Below, in pieces: positions 7,195 to 15,111 of a stretch of DNA of 23,190 nt. Every line of letters starts with the position of its first letter. Positions within the stretch are counted from its first letter, which is position 1. The notes beneath the pieces were generated by a model, which saw only the letters and a list, made by a program, of their open reading frames with translations, was not told the DNA's origin and did not search any database. The position numbers were made by a program, and so were the translations under genes. The DNA comes from JBBDNC01 sp040877875 (GTDB lineage: Bacteria; Bacteroidota; Rhodothermia; Balneolales; Balneolaceae): positions 1 to 23,190 of the forward strand of contig JBBDNC010000096.1 of the NCBI GenBank assembly GCA_040877875.1. The letters are read 5' to 3'.

Positions 7195-8400
7195 ATGTTA
7201 AATAATCTTACAGACGTCCGGGGGATCAAGGCGTGGGGAGCCCATATGGGAATCAAATCCAAGCGGAGAGACCTGGCATTGATTGCGTCGGAAAAACCGG
7301 CCAGTGCGGCTGCGGTCTTTACACAAAATCTTGTATGTGCTGCGCCCGTCAAGCTGAGCCGTGAACATATCAAGGATGGAATCATCCAGGCTGTGGTTGT
7401 CAACTCCGGCAATGCCAATGCCTGTACAGGAAAACAGGGGTGGGAAGGTGCCGTGGCGATGGCTGAAACGACAGCCGAATGTCTGGGAATTCCGAAGGAA
7501 TCCGTACTGGTGGCCTCGACCGGTTTAATCGGAGAACCGTTTCCGACCGAAAAGGTCCTGAATGGAATCCGGGAATGCGCGAATAAACTTTCGGACCGGA
7601 AACTGGCCGGTTCCCTGGCCGCCAACGCAATTCTGACAACGGATACGTTTGCAAAAGAAGGATTCACCAGTTTCAAGGTGAAGGAAAAAAAAATCAATAT
7701 GGCCGGGATAGCCAAGGGTTCGGGGATGATTCATCCGAATATGGCAACCATGCTGGGATTTATTTTTTCAGATGTAGCCATAGATTCTAAATTGCTTGAC
7801 AGAGCTCTTCGAAAGGCTGTCAACAAGTCTTTTAACATGATTACGGTTGACGGTGACACTTCGACCAATGATACGGTGGGGATCCTCTGTAATGGAATGG
7901 CAGAAAATAAAATAATCAGTGAAGAAGACAACGATTATAAACTGTTTGCTAAAAATCTGGAAGATTTATGTGAACATCTCGCCAAATTAATTGTATCGGA
8001 TGGGGAAGGGTCTACAAAACTTGTTGAATACCGCGTGGAAAATGCAAAAACAGAAGAAGATGCGCGGCAAATCGTTAGAACCATTTCAGATTCAAACCTT
8101 GTAAAAACGGCGATATTCGGAACAGATCCGAACTGGGGACGAATTTTTGCAGCGGCCGGCCGGGCGGGCGTAAACTTCGATCCGGATAAAGTTGACCTCT
8201 ATTTCGGTTCAAACCGGAATGTTCAGATCCTCGACGGGGGTCAGCCGACCCAGCACAGCCGGCCTGCAATAAAACAGGAGATGAGTTCTTCGACCATCAC
8301 GATTACTCTCGTTCTGAATGAGGGAGATGCCAGTGCCGTAGGTTGGGGTTCGGATCTTTCCTATGAGTATGTTCGCATCAATGCGGAATATACAACGTGA
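7195..8400 (+). CDS. argJ: Glutamate/ornithine N-acetyltransferase (autoprocessed ArgJ)
   Basis: ArgJ transfers the acetyl group from N-acetylornithine to glutamate, which releases ornithine and regenerates acetylglutamate for ArgB. Some members can also use acetyl-CoA. The 401-aa precursor has the self-cleavage site between A184 and T185 in HPNMATMLGF; Thr185 becomes the nucleophile of the beta chain. The oxyanion pair is near T109-G110 (VASTGLIG). C-terminal residues EYVRINAEYTT are as expected for the family. It ends the arginine run, and with argB, argC and argD gives a cyclic acetyl route without a separate ArgE step. Whether it is bifunctional cannot be read from sequence alone. It converges on the minus-strand gene stopping at 8450, with no clear terminator between. 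Confidence 0.95.
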   Translation: MLNNLTDVRGIKAWGAHMGIKSKRRDLALIASEKPASAAAVFTQNLVCAAPVKLSREHIKDGIIQAVVVNSGNANACTGKQGWEGAVAMAETTAECLGIPKESVLVASTGLIGEPFPTEKVLNGIRECANKLSDRKLAGSLAANAILTTDTFAKEGFTSFKVKEKKINMAGIAKGSGMIHPNMATMLGFIFSDVAIDSKLLDRALRKAVNKSFNMITVDGDTSTNDTVGILCNGMAENKIISEEDNDYKLFAKNLEDLCEHLAKLIVSDGEGSTKLVEYRVENAKTEEDARQIVRTISDSNLVKTAIFGTDPNWGRIFAAAGRAGVNFDPDKVDLYFGSNRNVQILDGGQPTQHSRPAIKQEMSSSTITITLVLNEGDASAVGWGSDLSYEYVRINAEYTT

Positions 8401-8449
8401 AAAAGCTTTTCAGTGATCAGCTATCAGAAGGCGCTCCGGGGGGCGGGTG

Positions 8450-9346
8450 CTAAAAGCCGGGGAAGAGTCTTTTTAATTCTTCGGCGGATGCCCCGGTGCC
8501 GTATTCACTCAGCTCAAAAGCTTCGGCATAGGTAATGGACTGTCCCTTTTCTTCCCCATAGAGTTCAATAAGCCGGTCACGGTATTGGTCGGCAATGTTT
8601 GCATACCTTTGTTTGACGCGATCCAGGATATATTCCGCCCGCTCCTCCTCGCCTTCCGGCATATTTGCGGCATTGTAGCTTGCCTGCCAGGAATGCTCGT
8701 CGGCAAACTGAGAGGGCATCGCACGGATACAATCCCACTTTTTTTCGGCAACTTTGTCGAAGCCGACAACCACAGTCGCTTCAAACGGGTAAGGCTTTTC
8801 GAAATTATCGTGGTGATAAAGCAGGACAGGGTTTCGGTCAACCGGCGGAGTATCCGGAGTAAAGAACGGAGCGGCTACCACTACCGAAGCATCATTGGCT
8901 AAAACTCCCGTATAACGGTGATCGGGGTGATAATCCCAGGGACGGTGTGCAAGCACGATATCCGCTTGCCAGTCGCGAATCAGCCGGGCCACCTTCTTTC
9001 GGTTCTCCAGGGTGGGCATCAGCTCTCCGTCGTGAATATCCAGGACTTCAGTTTCGATACCAAAAATCTCGGCACACTCCTGAACTTCATTCATTCGCCG
9101 GATCGCCAGGGGACCCCCTGCCATTTTAAAATGACCGATATCCCCGTTCGTCATGGATACGAATTTAACCTCGTGCCCGGCGGCTGCCCAAAGGGCTGCC
9201 ACGCCTCCGGCGCTAAGTTCGGCATCGTCCGGATGGGCTCCGAATGCGATAATACGGAGAGGTTCCTCGTCTGTCATTTGGGCGGTAGCGGGAAGTGCTG
9301 ACAAACAGAACAGAAGTGTGAACAGAGTCGTACAGATATGTCTCAT
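8450..9346 (-). CDS. Exported PIG-L/LmbE-family N-acetylglucosaminyl-type deacetylase
   Basis: This predicted zinc-dependent amidohydrolase has 298 aa. The metal-binding motif AHPDD lies at 37-41 and the second motif HPDH at 140-143, as in LmbE, MshB and PIG-L proteins that remove acetyl groups from GlcNAc-containing substrates. The N-terminus MRHICTTLFTLLFCLSALPATAQ is a signal peptide, so it acts in the periplasm or outside the cell. This version thus differs from the cytoplasmic MshB/BshB thiol-synthesis enzymes. The frame extends 15 codons upstream to 9391, but the ATG at 9346 is preceded by an AAGG site and starts at the signal peptide, so I chose it. The true substrate is unknown. Confidence 0.88.
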   Translation of the reverse strand: MRHICTTLFTLLFCLSALPATAQMTDEEPLRIIAFGAHPDDAELSAGGVAALWAAAGHEVKFVSMTNGDIGHFKMAGGPLAIRRMNEVQECAEIFGIETEVLDIHDGELMPTLENRKKVARLIRDWQADIVLAHRPWDYHPDHRYTGVLANDASVVVAAPFFTPDTPPVDRNPVLLYHHDNFEKPYPFEATVVVGFDKVAEKKWDCIRAMPSQFADEHSWQASYNAANMPEGEEERAEYILDRVKQRYANIADQYRDRLIELYGEEKGQSITYAEAFELSEYGTGASAEELKRLFPGF

Positions 9347-9445
9347 GGCGGACCTTATATGTGTATGAGGATGAAAAAACCTTGCAGCCATTATAAAGAG
9401 GATTTGCTAATAATGGAAGGGCGACTTGCAAAAGAAGCAAACAAT

Positions 9446-9502
9446 CTGCCTCACGCTTGACATATCCTCGTAACAATCATTTAAGTCCGACAGACTCCCA
9501 GG
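9446..9502. repeat. Dispersed palindromic repeat, copy B (one arm intact)
   Basis: This copy aligns without gaps to 388-443 of copy A at about 44 of 56 positions, including the arm that begins AAGTCCGACAG (9483 on). The expected opposite arm near 9415-9428 is only weakly preserved (GGAAGGGCGACTT). It lies between the deacetylase start at 9346 and the stop of the next gene at 9540, both minus strand. Confidence 0.7.
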
Positions 9503-9539
9503 CCGGCTGGCGGGGGGCTTCCAAAATTACTGACTCCGT

Positions 9540-10364
9540 TTAAAACCGGCTTGTTCCCCACGTGGAAATCCATCGGATGCCGGCAGAAAACAGCACCTGG
9601 TTGTTGGAGTTAAGCAGGTACAGGTCCGTTACATAGGAATCCGAATCCCGGCCGGCGATCTGAAGCGGCCCCTCCGCAGGAGTCAATGCGGATGTTTTGT
9701 AGGAGACCCTGGAAGCTGCCCGGCTGTCAAAATGATAGTCAAAGACATCGAGCAGTAAAACCAAAGCGGGCGGTCCGGCGAGAGTTATCGTATTCTGACC
9801 GGAACCTGAACCTCTTGCATTGGCAAACAGATCTGCCAGGGCCTGGCCTGCAAGTTGAGAGGAAAGTTTTTTCAGGGAATCTGTCTGATTGCTGTCCACT
9901 TCTTGAATCCAGTCCGGATCGAAACTGATTTTTCTGATATCGTTCCGGTCTGACTCATGATCAGGAGCCTCAAACAGGATCTGATGCTCTTCACTTGCAA
10001 TGCGCTTGCCGTTTGAGCGAAAATTCTGATTCAAATGAATGATAAAAGAGTCTTGATTTTCCGGCACTTTTTGGAAATCCGTTAGCTGAACATTCATCTG
10101 ACAAAGATCCCCGACCCGAAGGGCGGACTCCAATTCAAGAGTCCCTTCCTGCCAAAAGTAGTTCCCGTTTTGAATCGACGGGAGCAAAGGCTGGCCGGAC
10201 TCCCCTTCTGTAAAGTATAACCAGTGGCCGTAAGGAGGGAGGGAACCACCTTCTTCTACCATGGCATCGGTTCGCCCCATGCATTCATTAAAACTCTGAT
10301 ATATTTCTGCAGAGAGCTTTTTTTCGACAGTAAACGATTTGCCAATCCATTCTTCAGGGGTCAT
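9540..10364 (-). CDS. Double-hotdog HTD2/FAS1-like dehydratase homologue, active-site motif apparently lost
   Basis: The 274-aa protein resembles the HTD2/mesaconyl-CoA hydratase-like family, which are two-hotdog-domain enzymes acting on acyl thioesters. Family marks are LPPYGHWLYF (about 42-51), a substrate-channel LRVGD segment (about 82-86), and a second domain with LAGPPALVLLLDVF (about 195-208). In active members an NxHRIHYD-like segment before the second-domain GP carries the catalytic Asp and His. Here my alignment by eye puts LAGQALADLF (about 171-180) in that place, so both seem absent. The frame extends to a TTG at 10373, but AAGGAG at 10376-10381 fits the ATG at 10364 much better. 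Function is unknown; it may bind rather than convert acyl thioesters. Confidence 0.65.
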   Translation of the reverse strand: MTPEEWIGKSFTVEKKLSAEIYQSFNECMGRTDAMVEEGGSLPPYGHWLYFTEGESGQPLLPSIQNGNYFWQEGTLELESALRVGDLCQMNVQLTDFQKVPENQDSFIIHLNQNFRSNGKRIASEEHQILFEAPDHESDRNDIRKISFDPDWIQEVDSNQTDSLKKLSSQLAGQALADLFANARGSGSGQNTITLAGPPALVLLLDVFDYHFDSRAASRVSYKTSALTPAEGPLQIAGRDSDSYVTDLYLLNSNNQVLFSAGIRWISTWGTSRF

Positions 10365-10375
10365 GGGATACAAGT

Positions 10376-10381
10376 CTCCTT
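10376..10381 (-). promoter_or_regulatory. Shine-Dalgarno site deciding the start at 10364
   Basis: AAGGAG on the minus strand lies 11 nt before the ATG at 10364 and only 2 nt before the in-frame TTG at 10373. The spacing rules out the TTG. It stands out because most genes here have no strong site. Confidence 0.65.
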
Positions 10382-10466
10382 ACGTTTGAAGTTAAACAGA
10401 CAGGAGATACAGGCTCGTGGTGCCGCCGGCATCTTCGATACCCAAGTTGCATAAATTGGATCGAAT

Positions 10467-10485
10467 AAAAAAGGAGGAAACCTCC
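10467..10485 (-). terminator. Terminator after the 122-aa gene
   Basis: Read on the minus strand, GGAGG (10485-10481), loop TTT and CCTCC (10477-10473) are followed by TTTTTT (10472-10467). It lies about 27 bp past the stop at 10512 and separates that gene from the hotdog gene. Confidence 0.65.
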
Positions 10486-10511
10486 CCTCCCTTTTCCGGT
10501 CCCGGGATGAG

Positions 10512-10880
10512 TCAGGACGGATCCTGGCCGGGCCCACCCTGCTGTTGTTGATTCATTTGATCTTTATCCACTACCTGAAGTTGATTTTTCAGGGAGGTTT
10601 GCAATTCTTCAACGTCATCGTCACTAATCAGTTCGCTCAGATCCTCGATTCCGGCCTTAATGGCAAGATTATATACCAGGCGGTAAAAGAGCATCTGATG
10701 GGCCATTGAAGAAAGTTGAATGAGTTGCTGCTGTGGGATTTGTGCGCCGGATAGCTTTACCTTGTTTAAAACAGGTTCCAGCACTTTTTCAGCTTTTTTG
10801 GCCAATTGATTTTCCAGTTCGCCTGCTTCTTTGTTTTCCTTGCTTGTTACTTCTTTGCCTGAAGGGTCGACTAAATCCAT
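10512..10880 (-). CDS. Uncharacterised 122-aa acidic protein
   Basis: I do not recognise a family. The protein is hydrophilic and acidic at both ends. The middle (about 25-105) looks helical and includes LSSMAHQMLFYRLVYNLAIK, a moderately amphipathic stretch that is not long enough or apolar enough for a clear membrane span. The C-terminal tail is Gln/Gly/Pro rich (DQMNQQQQGGPGQDPS). No signal peptide or metal-binding motif is seen. The ATG at 10878-10880 has no Shine-Dalgarno site but has an A/T-rich leader. A terminator just downstream supports it as a real one-gene unit or the end of a short transcript. The terminator at 11001 lies between it and the upstream folate operon. Confidence 0.65.
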   Translation of the reverse strand: MDLVDPSGKEVTSKENKEAGELENQLAKKAEKVLEPVLNKVKLSGAQIPQQQLIQLSSMAHQMLFYRLVYNLAIKAGIEDLSELISDDDVEELQTSLKNQLQVVDKDQMNQQQQGGPGQDPS

Positions 10881-11000
10881 TTTTAAATCAATAGTTTAAT
10901 TTCCATTTCAATTCTGTTTTGCTTTTATAACACTCAAGGTAAGCATATCAATCCGGAGAGGGAAATGATCGAACCGTTCTTCCGCCCCCCCGGCAAATAT

Positions 11001-11019
11001 AAAAAAACCCATCCGGGTT
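11001..11019 (-). terminator. Terminator of the folate/TPR operon
   Basis: Read on the minus strand, AACCC (11019-11015), loop GGAT and GGGTT (11010-11006) run into seven T (11007-11001). It lies 35 bp past the TPR-gene stop. A second short inverted repeat GGTTCC/GGAACC (about 11017-11033) sits just upstream and could extend the structure. Confidence 0.65.
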
Positions 11020-11054
11020 CCGCTTTGGAACCGGCATCCGAACGGACCGTTTAA

Positions 11055-11603
11055 TTAATCGTCCTCTTCCAGTTGATTTTTCACATATTCGTTATCGGGT
11101 GCCATTCGGGAAGCCTGCTCATAATAGGATTTTGCTTTTTCATGGTGGCCCCCTTTCTTCATCAGGTCTCCCATCAGAATCCAGTTCTCCACATCCTGGG
11201 GTTCCGCTTTGATCCGATCGAGCAAATACTGGATGGCTCCCTTGCCGTCTCCGGTCATCAGTTTATAGAGGACGAGATTCCGGTGGCTGGAGGGAAGATC
11301 GTCCAGGGCAATGGCCTGTTCGAAGTTTTCCTTCGCTTTTTCAAGCTCTTCCTGATTCAGGTGGGCATACCCTCTCAGATTGTAGAGGCGCCCGTTTTCA
11401 GGATCTTTTTCAATGGCGTCATTCAGGGAAGAAATACTCGGATCCCATTGATTTAATTTTTGCATGACTTCCGCTTCCAGAACAAATCCCTCGGCATTGT
11501 CGGGATCCATCTTTTGCAACTCCCGGGCTACATCCAGGCTTTTATCCAAATCCTGTTCATGCAGCAGTTCATAACCTTTTTTAAATTTTTCTTCAAAACT
11601 CAT
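11055..11603 (-). CDS. Tetratricopeptide-repeat protein
   Basis: The 182-aa protein is made almost wholly of TPR units, about four or five 34-residue helical hairpins. Typical signatures are ALDDLPSSHRNLVLYKL, NGRLYNLRGYAHLNQEELEKA and HHEKAKSYYEQASRMAPDN. TPR arrays bind partner proteins; nothing here identifies the partner. There is no signal peptide, so it is likely cytoplasmic or held at the inner face of the membrane. It is the last gene of the operon: its ATG comes 1 nt after the stop of the small membrane protein, and a terminator follows. That tight spacing suggests the two may work together, but this is inference only. Confidence 0.85.
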   Translation of the reverse strand: MSFEEKFKKGYELLHEQDLDKSLDVARELQKMDPDNAEGFVLEAEVMQKLNQWDPSISSLNDAIEKDPENGRLYNLRGYAHLNQEELEKAKENFEQAIALDDLPSSHRNLVLYKLMTGDGKGAIQYLLDRIKAEPQDVENWILMGDLMKKGGHHEKAKSYYEQASRMAPDNEYVKNQLEEDD

Positions 11604-11604
11604 A

Positions 11605-11826
11605 TTAATTGTTTGCCTCTTTTTCCTCTTTTATTTCTTCGTATTCAGCTTCTTCGATCTGATCCAGATCGGGTGACTTCTCTTTCTCTTCCTGTTGAGG
11701 GCCATTCGGAAACCGTCCGAACTGAAATGTATAAAACGGTTTCTGCCGTTTACGTTTTCGGCCAGGGCCTGTAATCAGTTTATAGATCAGGTAGATAATA
11801 AAGGCTATAAGTAGCCAACGAATCAT
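11605..11826 (-). CDS. Small single-pass membrane protein (DUF4834-like)
   Basis: This 73-aa protein begins MIRWLLIAFIIYLIYKLI, one membrane segment at about residues 2-18. A very basic patch follows (GRKRKRQK, about 22-29), then an acidic, Glu-rich tail. By the positive-inside rule the tail is cytoplasmic. The layout recalls the short DUF4834-type proteins of Bacteroidota, but I cannot prove membership. Its ATG overlaps the TGA of the deoxynucleoside kinase gene (ATGA, 11823-11826), and its own stop lies 1 nt before the TPR gene. The two overlaps point to translational coupling in one mRNA. Confidence 0.75.
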   Translation of the reverse strand: MIRWLLIAFIIYLIYKLITGPGRKRKRQKPFYTFQFGRFPNGPQQEEKEKSPDLDQIEEAEYEEIKEEKEANN

Positions 11827-12470
11827 TCGTCTGGAATTATGTGAATATGTGTATGACTTCGGATTGTATTTTCAAAAATCTGTTCTTCAATATACGCCAA
11901 ATGATCGGGATTTTGAACAAAGTCAACCTCTGATGCATTAATGATCATCAACGGTGATTTATTGTAATGATAGAAGAAATAGTTATAAGCGTTGTGCAGT
12001 TCCCGTAAATAATCTTCAGTCAAATTCTTCTCGTAATTGCGGCCCCGGCGGCGGATATTCTCCATCAGCCGCTCCACACTGGATTGTAAAAAAATCACCA
12101 GATCCGGTTTAGCGGAAATCCCGGTCATGATCTGATAGATACTATCATACAATCCCATTTCATCATCGTCAAGATTTAACCGGGCAAAGATCCGGTCTTT
12201 TTCAAAAATATAATCCGATATGATAAATTCATGAAACAAATCCCGGTTGATCATCTTTTTTTGCTGCTTGAACCGGCTGGCTAAAAATGCAAGCTGTGTC
12301 TGAAATGCATATCGTTTACGGTCTTCATAAAAACGGGGCAGAAACGGGTTCTCCTCAAATTTTTCCAGAATCAGTTTCGCGTTGTACCGTTGGGCAAGCA
12401 GTTCCGCAAGGACTGTTTTTCCTGCTCCGACCACTCCTTCGATCGCTATAAAATTAAACTGGTTCGGCAT
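11823..12470 (-). CDS. Deoxynucleoside kinase (dGuo/dAdo kinase family)
   Basis: The enzyme phosphorylates salvaged deoxynucleosides to 5'-monophosphates with ATP, in the cytoplasm. The 215-aa protein has the P-loop GVVGAGKT at 12-19, an E-containing segment after it (LEKFEENPFL), SDYIFEKDRIFA near 90 (an ERS/DRY-like catalytic stretch), and the lid arginines RRRGRNYE near 139-146. These fit the dNK family found in Bacteroidota and Firmicutes. Whether it prefers dG, dA or dC cannot be told. It starts 2 nt after the folK stop and overlaps the next gene by 4 nt, so it is translated with the folate genes. Linking nucleotide salvage to folate-dependent thymidylate and purine supply makes metabolic sense. 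Confidence 0.88.
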   Translation of the reverse strand: MPNQFNFIAIEGVVGAGKTVLAELLAQRYNAKLILEKFEENPFLPRFYEDRKRYAFQTQLAFLASRFKQQKKMINRDLFHEFIISDYIFEKDRIFARLNLDDDEMGLYDSIYQIMTGISAKPDLVIFLQSSVERLMENIRRRGRNYEKNLTEDYLRELHNAYNYFFYHYNKSPLMIINASEVDFVQNPDHLAYIEEQIFENTIRSHTHIHIIPDE

Positions 12471-12472
12471 GA

Positions 12473-12961
12473 TTACCAGGAATGGTCTGTCTTTTCAATT
12501 TGCAAGTCGGGAGCATTCTTTATCATAGTTCGAATTGATTTGCCTGACAGGGGATCTGTCCATTCCGGCAACAGTTCTTTCATGGGTAGTAATACGAATA
12601 AGCGGTATTGATATTCAGGATGAGGAATAATAAGAGTATCGCTTTTAATCACCAAGTTGTTGTAGCTGATAATATCCAGGTCGAGTATCCGGGGCCCCCA
12701 TCGTTTCGGGTTCGCATCCCGTCCCAGTTTCTGTTCAAATCGTTTTAATTCCGATAACAGGTCGGCCGGCCGTTGTTCTGTTTCGATGAGAGCTGTGGTA
12801 TTCAGAAAGGAAAATTCAGCCGGCCCGACAGGCTCTGATTCCCAGACGGAAGATTTCCGGAGGGGAAATCCGGACAGGGAGGAGAGAAATTCCCCGGCCT
12901 GCTCAAGATAGCCCCTGCGGTCTCCCAGGTTCGATCCGGCTGCGACGATTACCTTTGCCAT
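12473..12961 (-). CDS. folK: 2-amino-4-hydroxy-6-hydroxymethyldihydropteridine pyrophosphokinase (HPPK)
   Basis: HPPK moves pyrophosphate from ATP to 6-hydroxymethyl-7,8-dihydropterin, the step before dihydropteroate synthase in folate synthesis. The 162-aa protein is the usual single-domain length. It starts VIVAAGSNLGDR (about 4-15), and has the signature KRWGPRILDLDII near 85-97 with the two Mg-binding aspartates. IPHPEYQYRLFVL follows near 111-123, as in the family. Its ATG overlaps the 3' end of folB by 13 nt and its stop lies 2 nt before the kinase gene, so it sits in a tightly packed operon. Confidence 0.94.
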   Translation of the reverse strand: MAKVIVAAGSNLGDRRGYLEQAGEFLSSLSGFPLRKSSVWESEPVGPAEFSFLNTTALIETEQRPADLLSELKRFEQKLGRDANPKRWGPRILDLDIISYNNLVIKSDTLIIPHPEYQYRLFVLLPMKELLPEWTDPLSGKSIRTMIKNAPDLQIEKTDHSW

Positions 12962-13308
12962 TGCATGCGTATTTCTGCGTAAGCGGCCGGGGTCTGAATA
13001 GGAGGATTGAGTTTTCTAAAAGCTAATTCCAGTACCGACACTTCTGTGAATTGATTAAAAAGGGCATCCCCCATTTCCCTGCAAAGGGATTCAATCAGTT
13101 TTTGAGGGGGGCCGTTCATAATCCGGAGCACGACCTCTTCTACGCTTTCATAATTAACGGTATGTTTAAGATCATCGGTCTCCCCGGCTTGACGGAAGTT
13201 GCCTTTCAAAATTATATCCAGCTCAAAACGGTTGCCTTCTTTCCGTTCCGATTCATAAAACCCATGATTCCCGTTCAGTTGGAGTGACTTGAGGGTCATT
13301 ACATCCAT
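12949..13308 (-). CDS. folB: Dihydroneopterin aldolase
   Basis: FolB cleaves 7,8-dihydroneopterin to hydroxymethyl-dihydropterin and glycolaldehyde, giving the substrate of FolK. The 119-aa protein has the family pattern: NGNHGFYESER near 12-22 (substrate-binding Glu), TVNYESV near 50-56 (conserved Tyr), ESLCREM near 73-79, and the catalytic lysine in FRKLNPP near 97-103. A second ATG three codons in (13299) is possible; neither has a clear Shine-Dalgarno site. It is the first gene of folB-folK-kinase-small membrane protein-TPR, with the promoter expected in 13309-13518. Confidence 0.92.
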   Translation of the reverse strand: MDVMTLKSLQLNGNHGFYESERKEGNRFELDIILKGNFRQAGETDDLKHTVNYESVEEVVLRIMNGPPQKLIESLCREMGDALFNQFTEVSVLELAFRKLNPPIQTPAAYAEIRMQWQR

Positions 13309-13518
13309 AAAGTTGAGTCTTGAATAGTGAGTATTGAACAGAATAGCCCTATGAATCCATCCTGGATTCCGGAAGGGTGTAAGTTAAGAAAAAAAGAGGA
13401 GGGGACGTGAACAGAGATCGTTTATTTACGGATTCTGTGGTGATGGGATCTTCGCCCCCGGCTCTGAATGGATTCCTCAATTTAATAAACCGGACCGGAT
13501 CCGGAATGGGTTTTTGAA

Positions 13519-14964
13519 TTAAAGAGTGGCGACTTCAATTTTCTGTTCCAGTTCTTTCAGGATACGCTTGTATTTCGGGCTGGTAGAAAGTCGTTCTTCA
13601 ATGGTGGTAATCGCATGAATGACGGTAGAGTGATCTCTTCCCCCGAAATGCAAACCGATAGTTTTCAGACTGGATTTGGTATATCGCTTCGCTAAAAACA
13701 TGGCAATTTGCCGGGCTTCTACAATTTCCTGTTTCCGGGTCTTTTCCCGGACTTTATTGGGATCGATTTCAAAGTATTCACAGACGTAATTTTGGATGGA
13801 CTCGATGGAGATCTGCGCATTGGAATTTTTGACCATATCCTTGAGGACACTCTTCGCCATGGACAGATCAATTTCATCAACGTGTTTTAGCGATGCCGTT
13901 GCCAGCAGTTTGATAATGGCACCTTCCAGATCCCTGACATTGGATTTAAAATTGTGGGCGATGAATTCGATAATATCCGCATCAAGTTGTATGCCGTTGT
14001 CATTCGATTTACGTTCCAATATGGCATACCGGGTTTCATATTCCGGAATTTGCAGGTCGGCGCTCAACCCCCAGCTAAAGCGGGAAATCAGTCGTTCTTC
14101 AATATCCGGAACATCCTTGGGAGCCCGGTCACTGCTCAGAATAATTTGCTTTCCGTCCTGATGGAGGGCATTGAATATATGGAAGAATTCTTCCTGGGTC
14201 TTCTCCTTGCCGCTGAAAAATTGAATGTCGTCAACAATCAAAACATCAATATTCCGGTAAAACATGGAAAATTCGCTGGCACGGTTATTCCGGATGGCCT
14301 GGACAAACTCATTGGTAAACGATTCGGAGGAGACATACAAGACAGAGAATTCGTCTCCGAATTCCTGTTTGATTTTATTCCCGATGCTTTGAACAAGATG
14401 AGTTTTTCCCAGCCCGGTCGTACCGTAAATAAAGAAAGGGTTGAACGAGTTTTTGCCTGGATTTTCCGAAATGGCCATGGCAGCAGACCGGGCAAGCCGG
14501 TTGCAATCCCCCTCAATAAACCGTTCAAATACATAACTGTTATTGAGATTGGCATCGATTTTGGTCTTCCGGATTCCGGGGATCACAAAAGGGTTTTCGA
14601 TCTTGCCGGGATGATAGTCACTATACGTGTTCATCACCTGCGGCTTGTTGGGAGGCATCGGTCGCTGAGGCAGGCGAACTTCACGGTTATCTTCAAGATT
14701 ATCTGACTTTTCAACCAGAATGGAATATTCCAGTTTTCCCTCCTTTCCCAAAACTTTGCCAAGAGTAGAGCGGAGCATTCCGTAGTAGTGCTCTTCAAGC
14801 CATTCGTACCAGAATTGACTGGGCACCTGGATCGTCAGGGTATGTCCTTCTAACTTTAAGGGCTTGATCGGCTCAAACCACGACTTATACTTCTGGTAAC
14901 TGATATTGTCCTGAACTATTTCCAGGCAATCATTCCAGGCTTTTTCAGCAGTTAGCGTTTTCAA
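13519..14964 (-). CDS. dnaA: Chromosomal replication initiator DnaA
   Basis: DnaA is the AAA+ ATPase that binds TTATCCACA boxes and opens oriC. The 481-aa protein has domain I at about 5-85 (AWNDCLEIVQDNIS onward), a linker to about 130, Walker A GTTGLGKT at 181-188, Walker B VLIVDDIQFF at 241-250, the arginine-finger segment SRFSWGL near 294-300, and the DNA-binding signature GGRDHSTVIHA at 441-451. The start is TTG at 14962-14964: an in-frame stop lies seven codons upstream and GGAGG (14975-14979) is 10 nt away. An ATG overlapping that GGAGG is out of frame. The region upstream holds DnaA boxes, so dnaA is probably autoregulated and next to the origin. Confidence 0.97.
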   Translation of the reverse strand: MKTLTAEKAWNDCLEIVQDNISYQKYKSWFEPIKPLKLEGHTLTIQVPSQFWYEWLEEHYYGMLRSTLGKVLGKEGKLEYSILVEKSDNLEDNREVRLPQRPMPPNKPQVMNTYSDYHPGKIENPFVIPGIRKTKIDANLNNSYVFERFIEGDCNRLARSAAMAISENPGKNSFNPFFIYGTTGLGKTHLVQSIGNKIKQEFGDEFSVLYVSSESFTNEFVQAIRNNRASEFSMFYRNIDVLIVDDIQFFSGKEKTQEEFFHIFNALHQDGKQIILSSDRAPKDVPDIEERLISRFSWGLSADLQIPEYETRYAILERKSNDNGIQLDADIIEFIAHNFKSNVRDLEGAIIKLLATASLKHVDEIDLSMAKSVLKDMVKNSNAQISIESIQNYVCEYFEIDPNKVREKTRKQEIVEARQIAMFLAKRYTKSSLKTIGLHFGGRDHSTVIHAITTIEERLSTSPKYKRILKELEQKIEVATL

Positions 14965-15013
14965 CTTCGAGCAGCCTCCATATTACACTTATTTTTCCCT
15001 TTTACCCCTTCAG

Positions 15014-15022
15014 TTATCCACA
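15014..15022 (+). promoter_or_regulatory. DnaA box 1 (perfect)
   Basis: TTATCCACA, an exact match to the high-affinity DnaA box, 50 bp upstream of the dnaA start. Confidence 0.8.
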
Positions 15023-15111
15023 CACAGAGTTGCAATATCGGTGTGTTGCCTCAATGAAAATGATAATTTATCCTTCAGATGTCAAAAAAATATTCAGAGA
15101 TAATTGAAAAG

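Noticed and set aside
8401..8449. Terminator between converging argJ and the deacetylase gene
   Set aside because: AAAAGCTTTT and GC-rich runs are present, but no stem followed by a T run could be drawn on either strand.
13480..13518. Terminator after dnaA
   Set aside because: CCGGATCCGG is self-complementary but gives no usable loop and no proper T run follows on the minus strand.
13954..14706. 250-aa plus-strand open frame
   Set aside because: It is fully antisense to dnaA, whose AAA+ domain motifs are intact.
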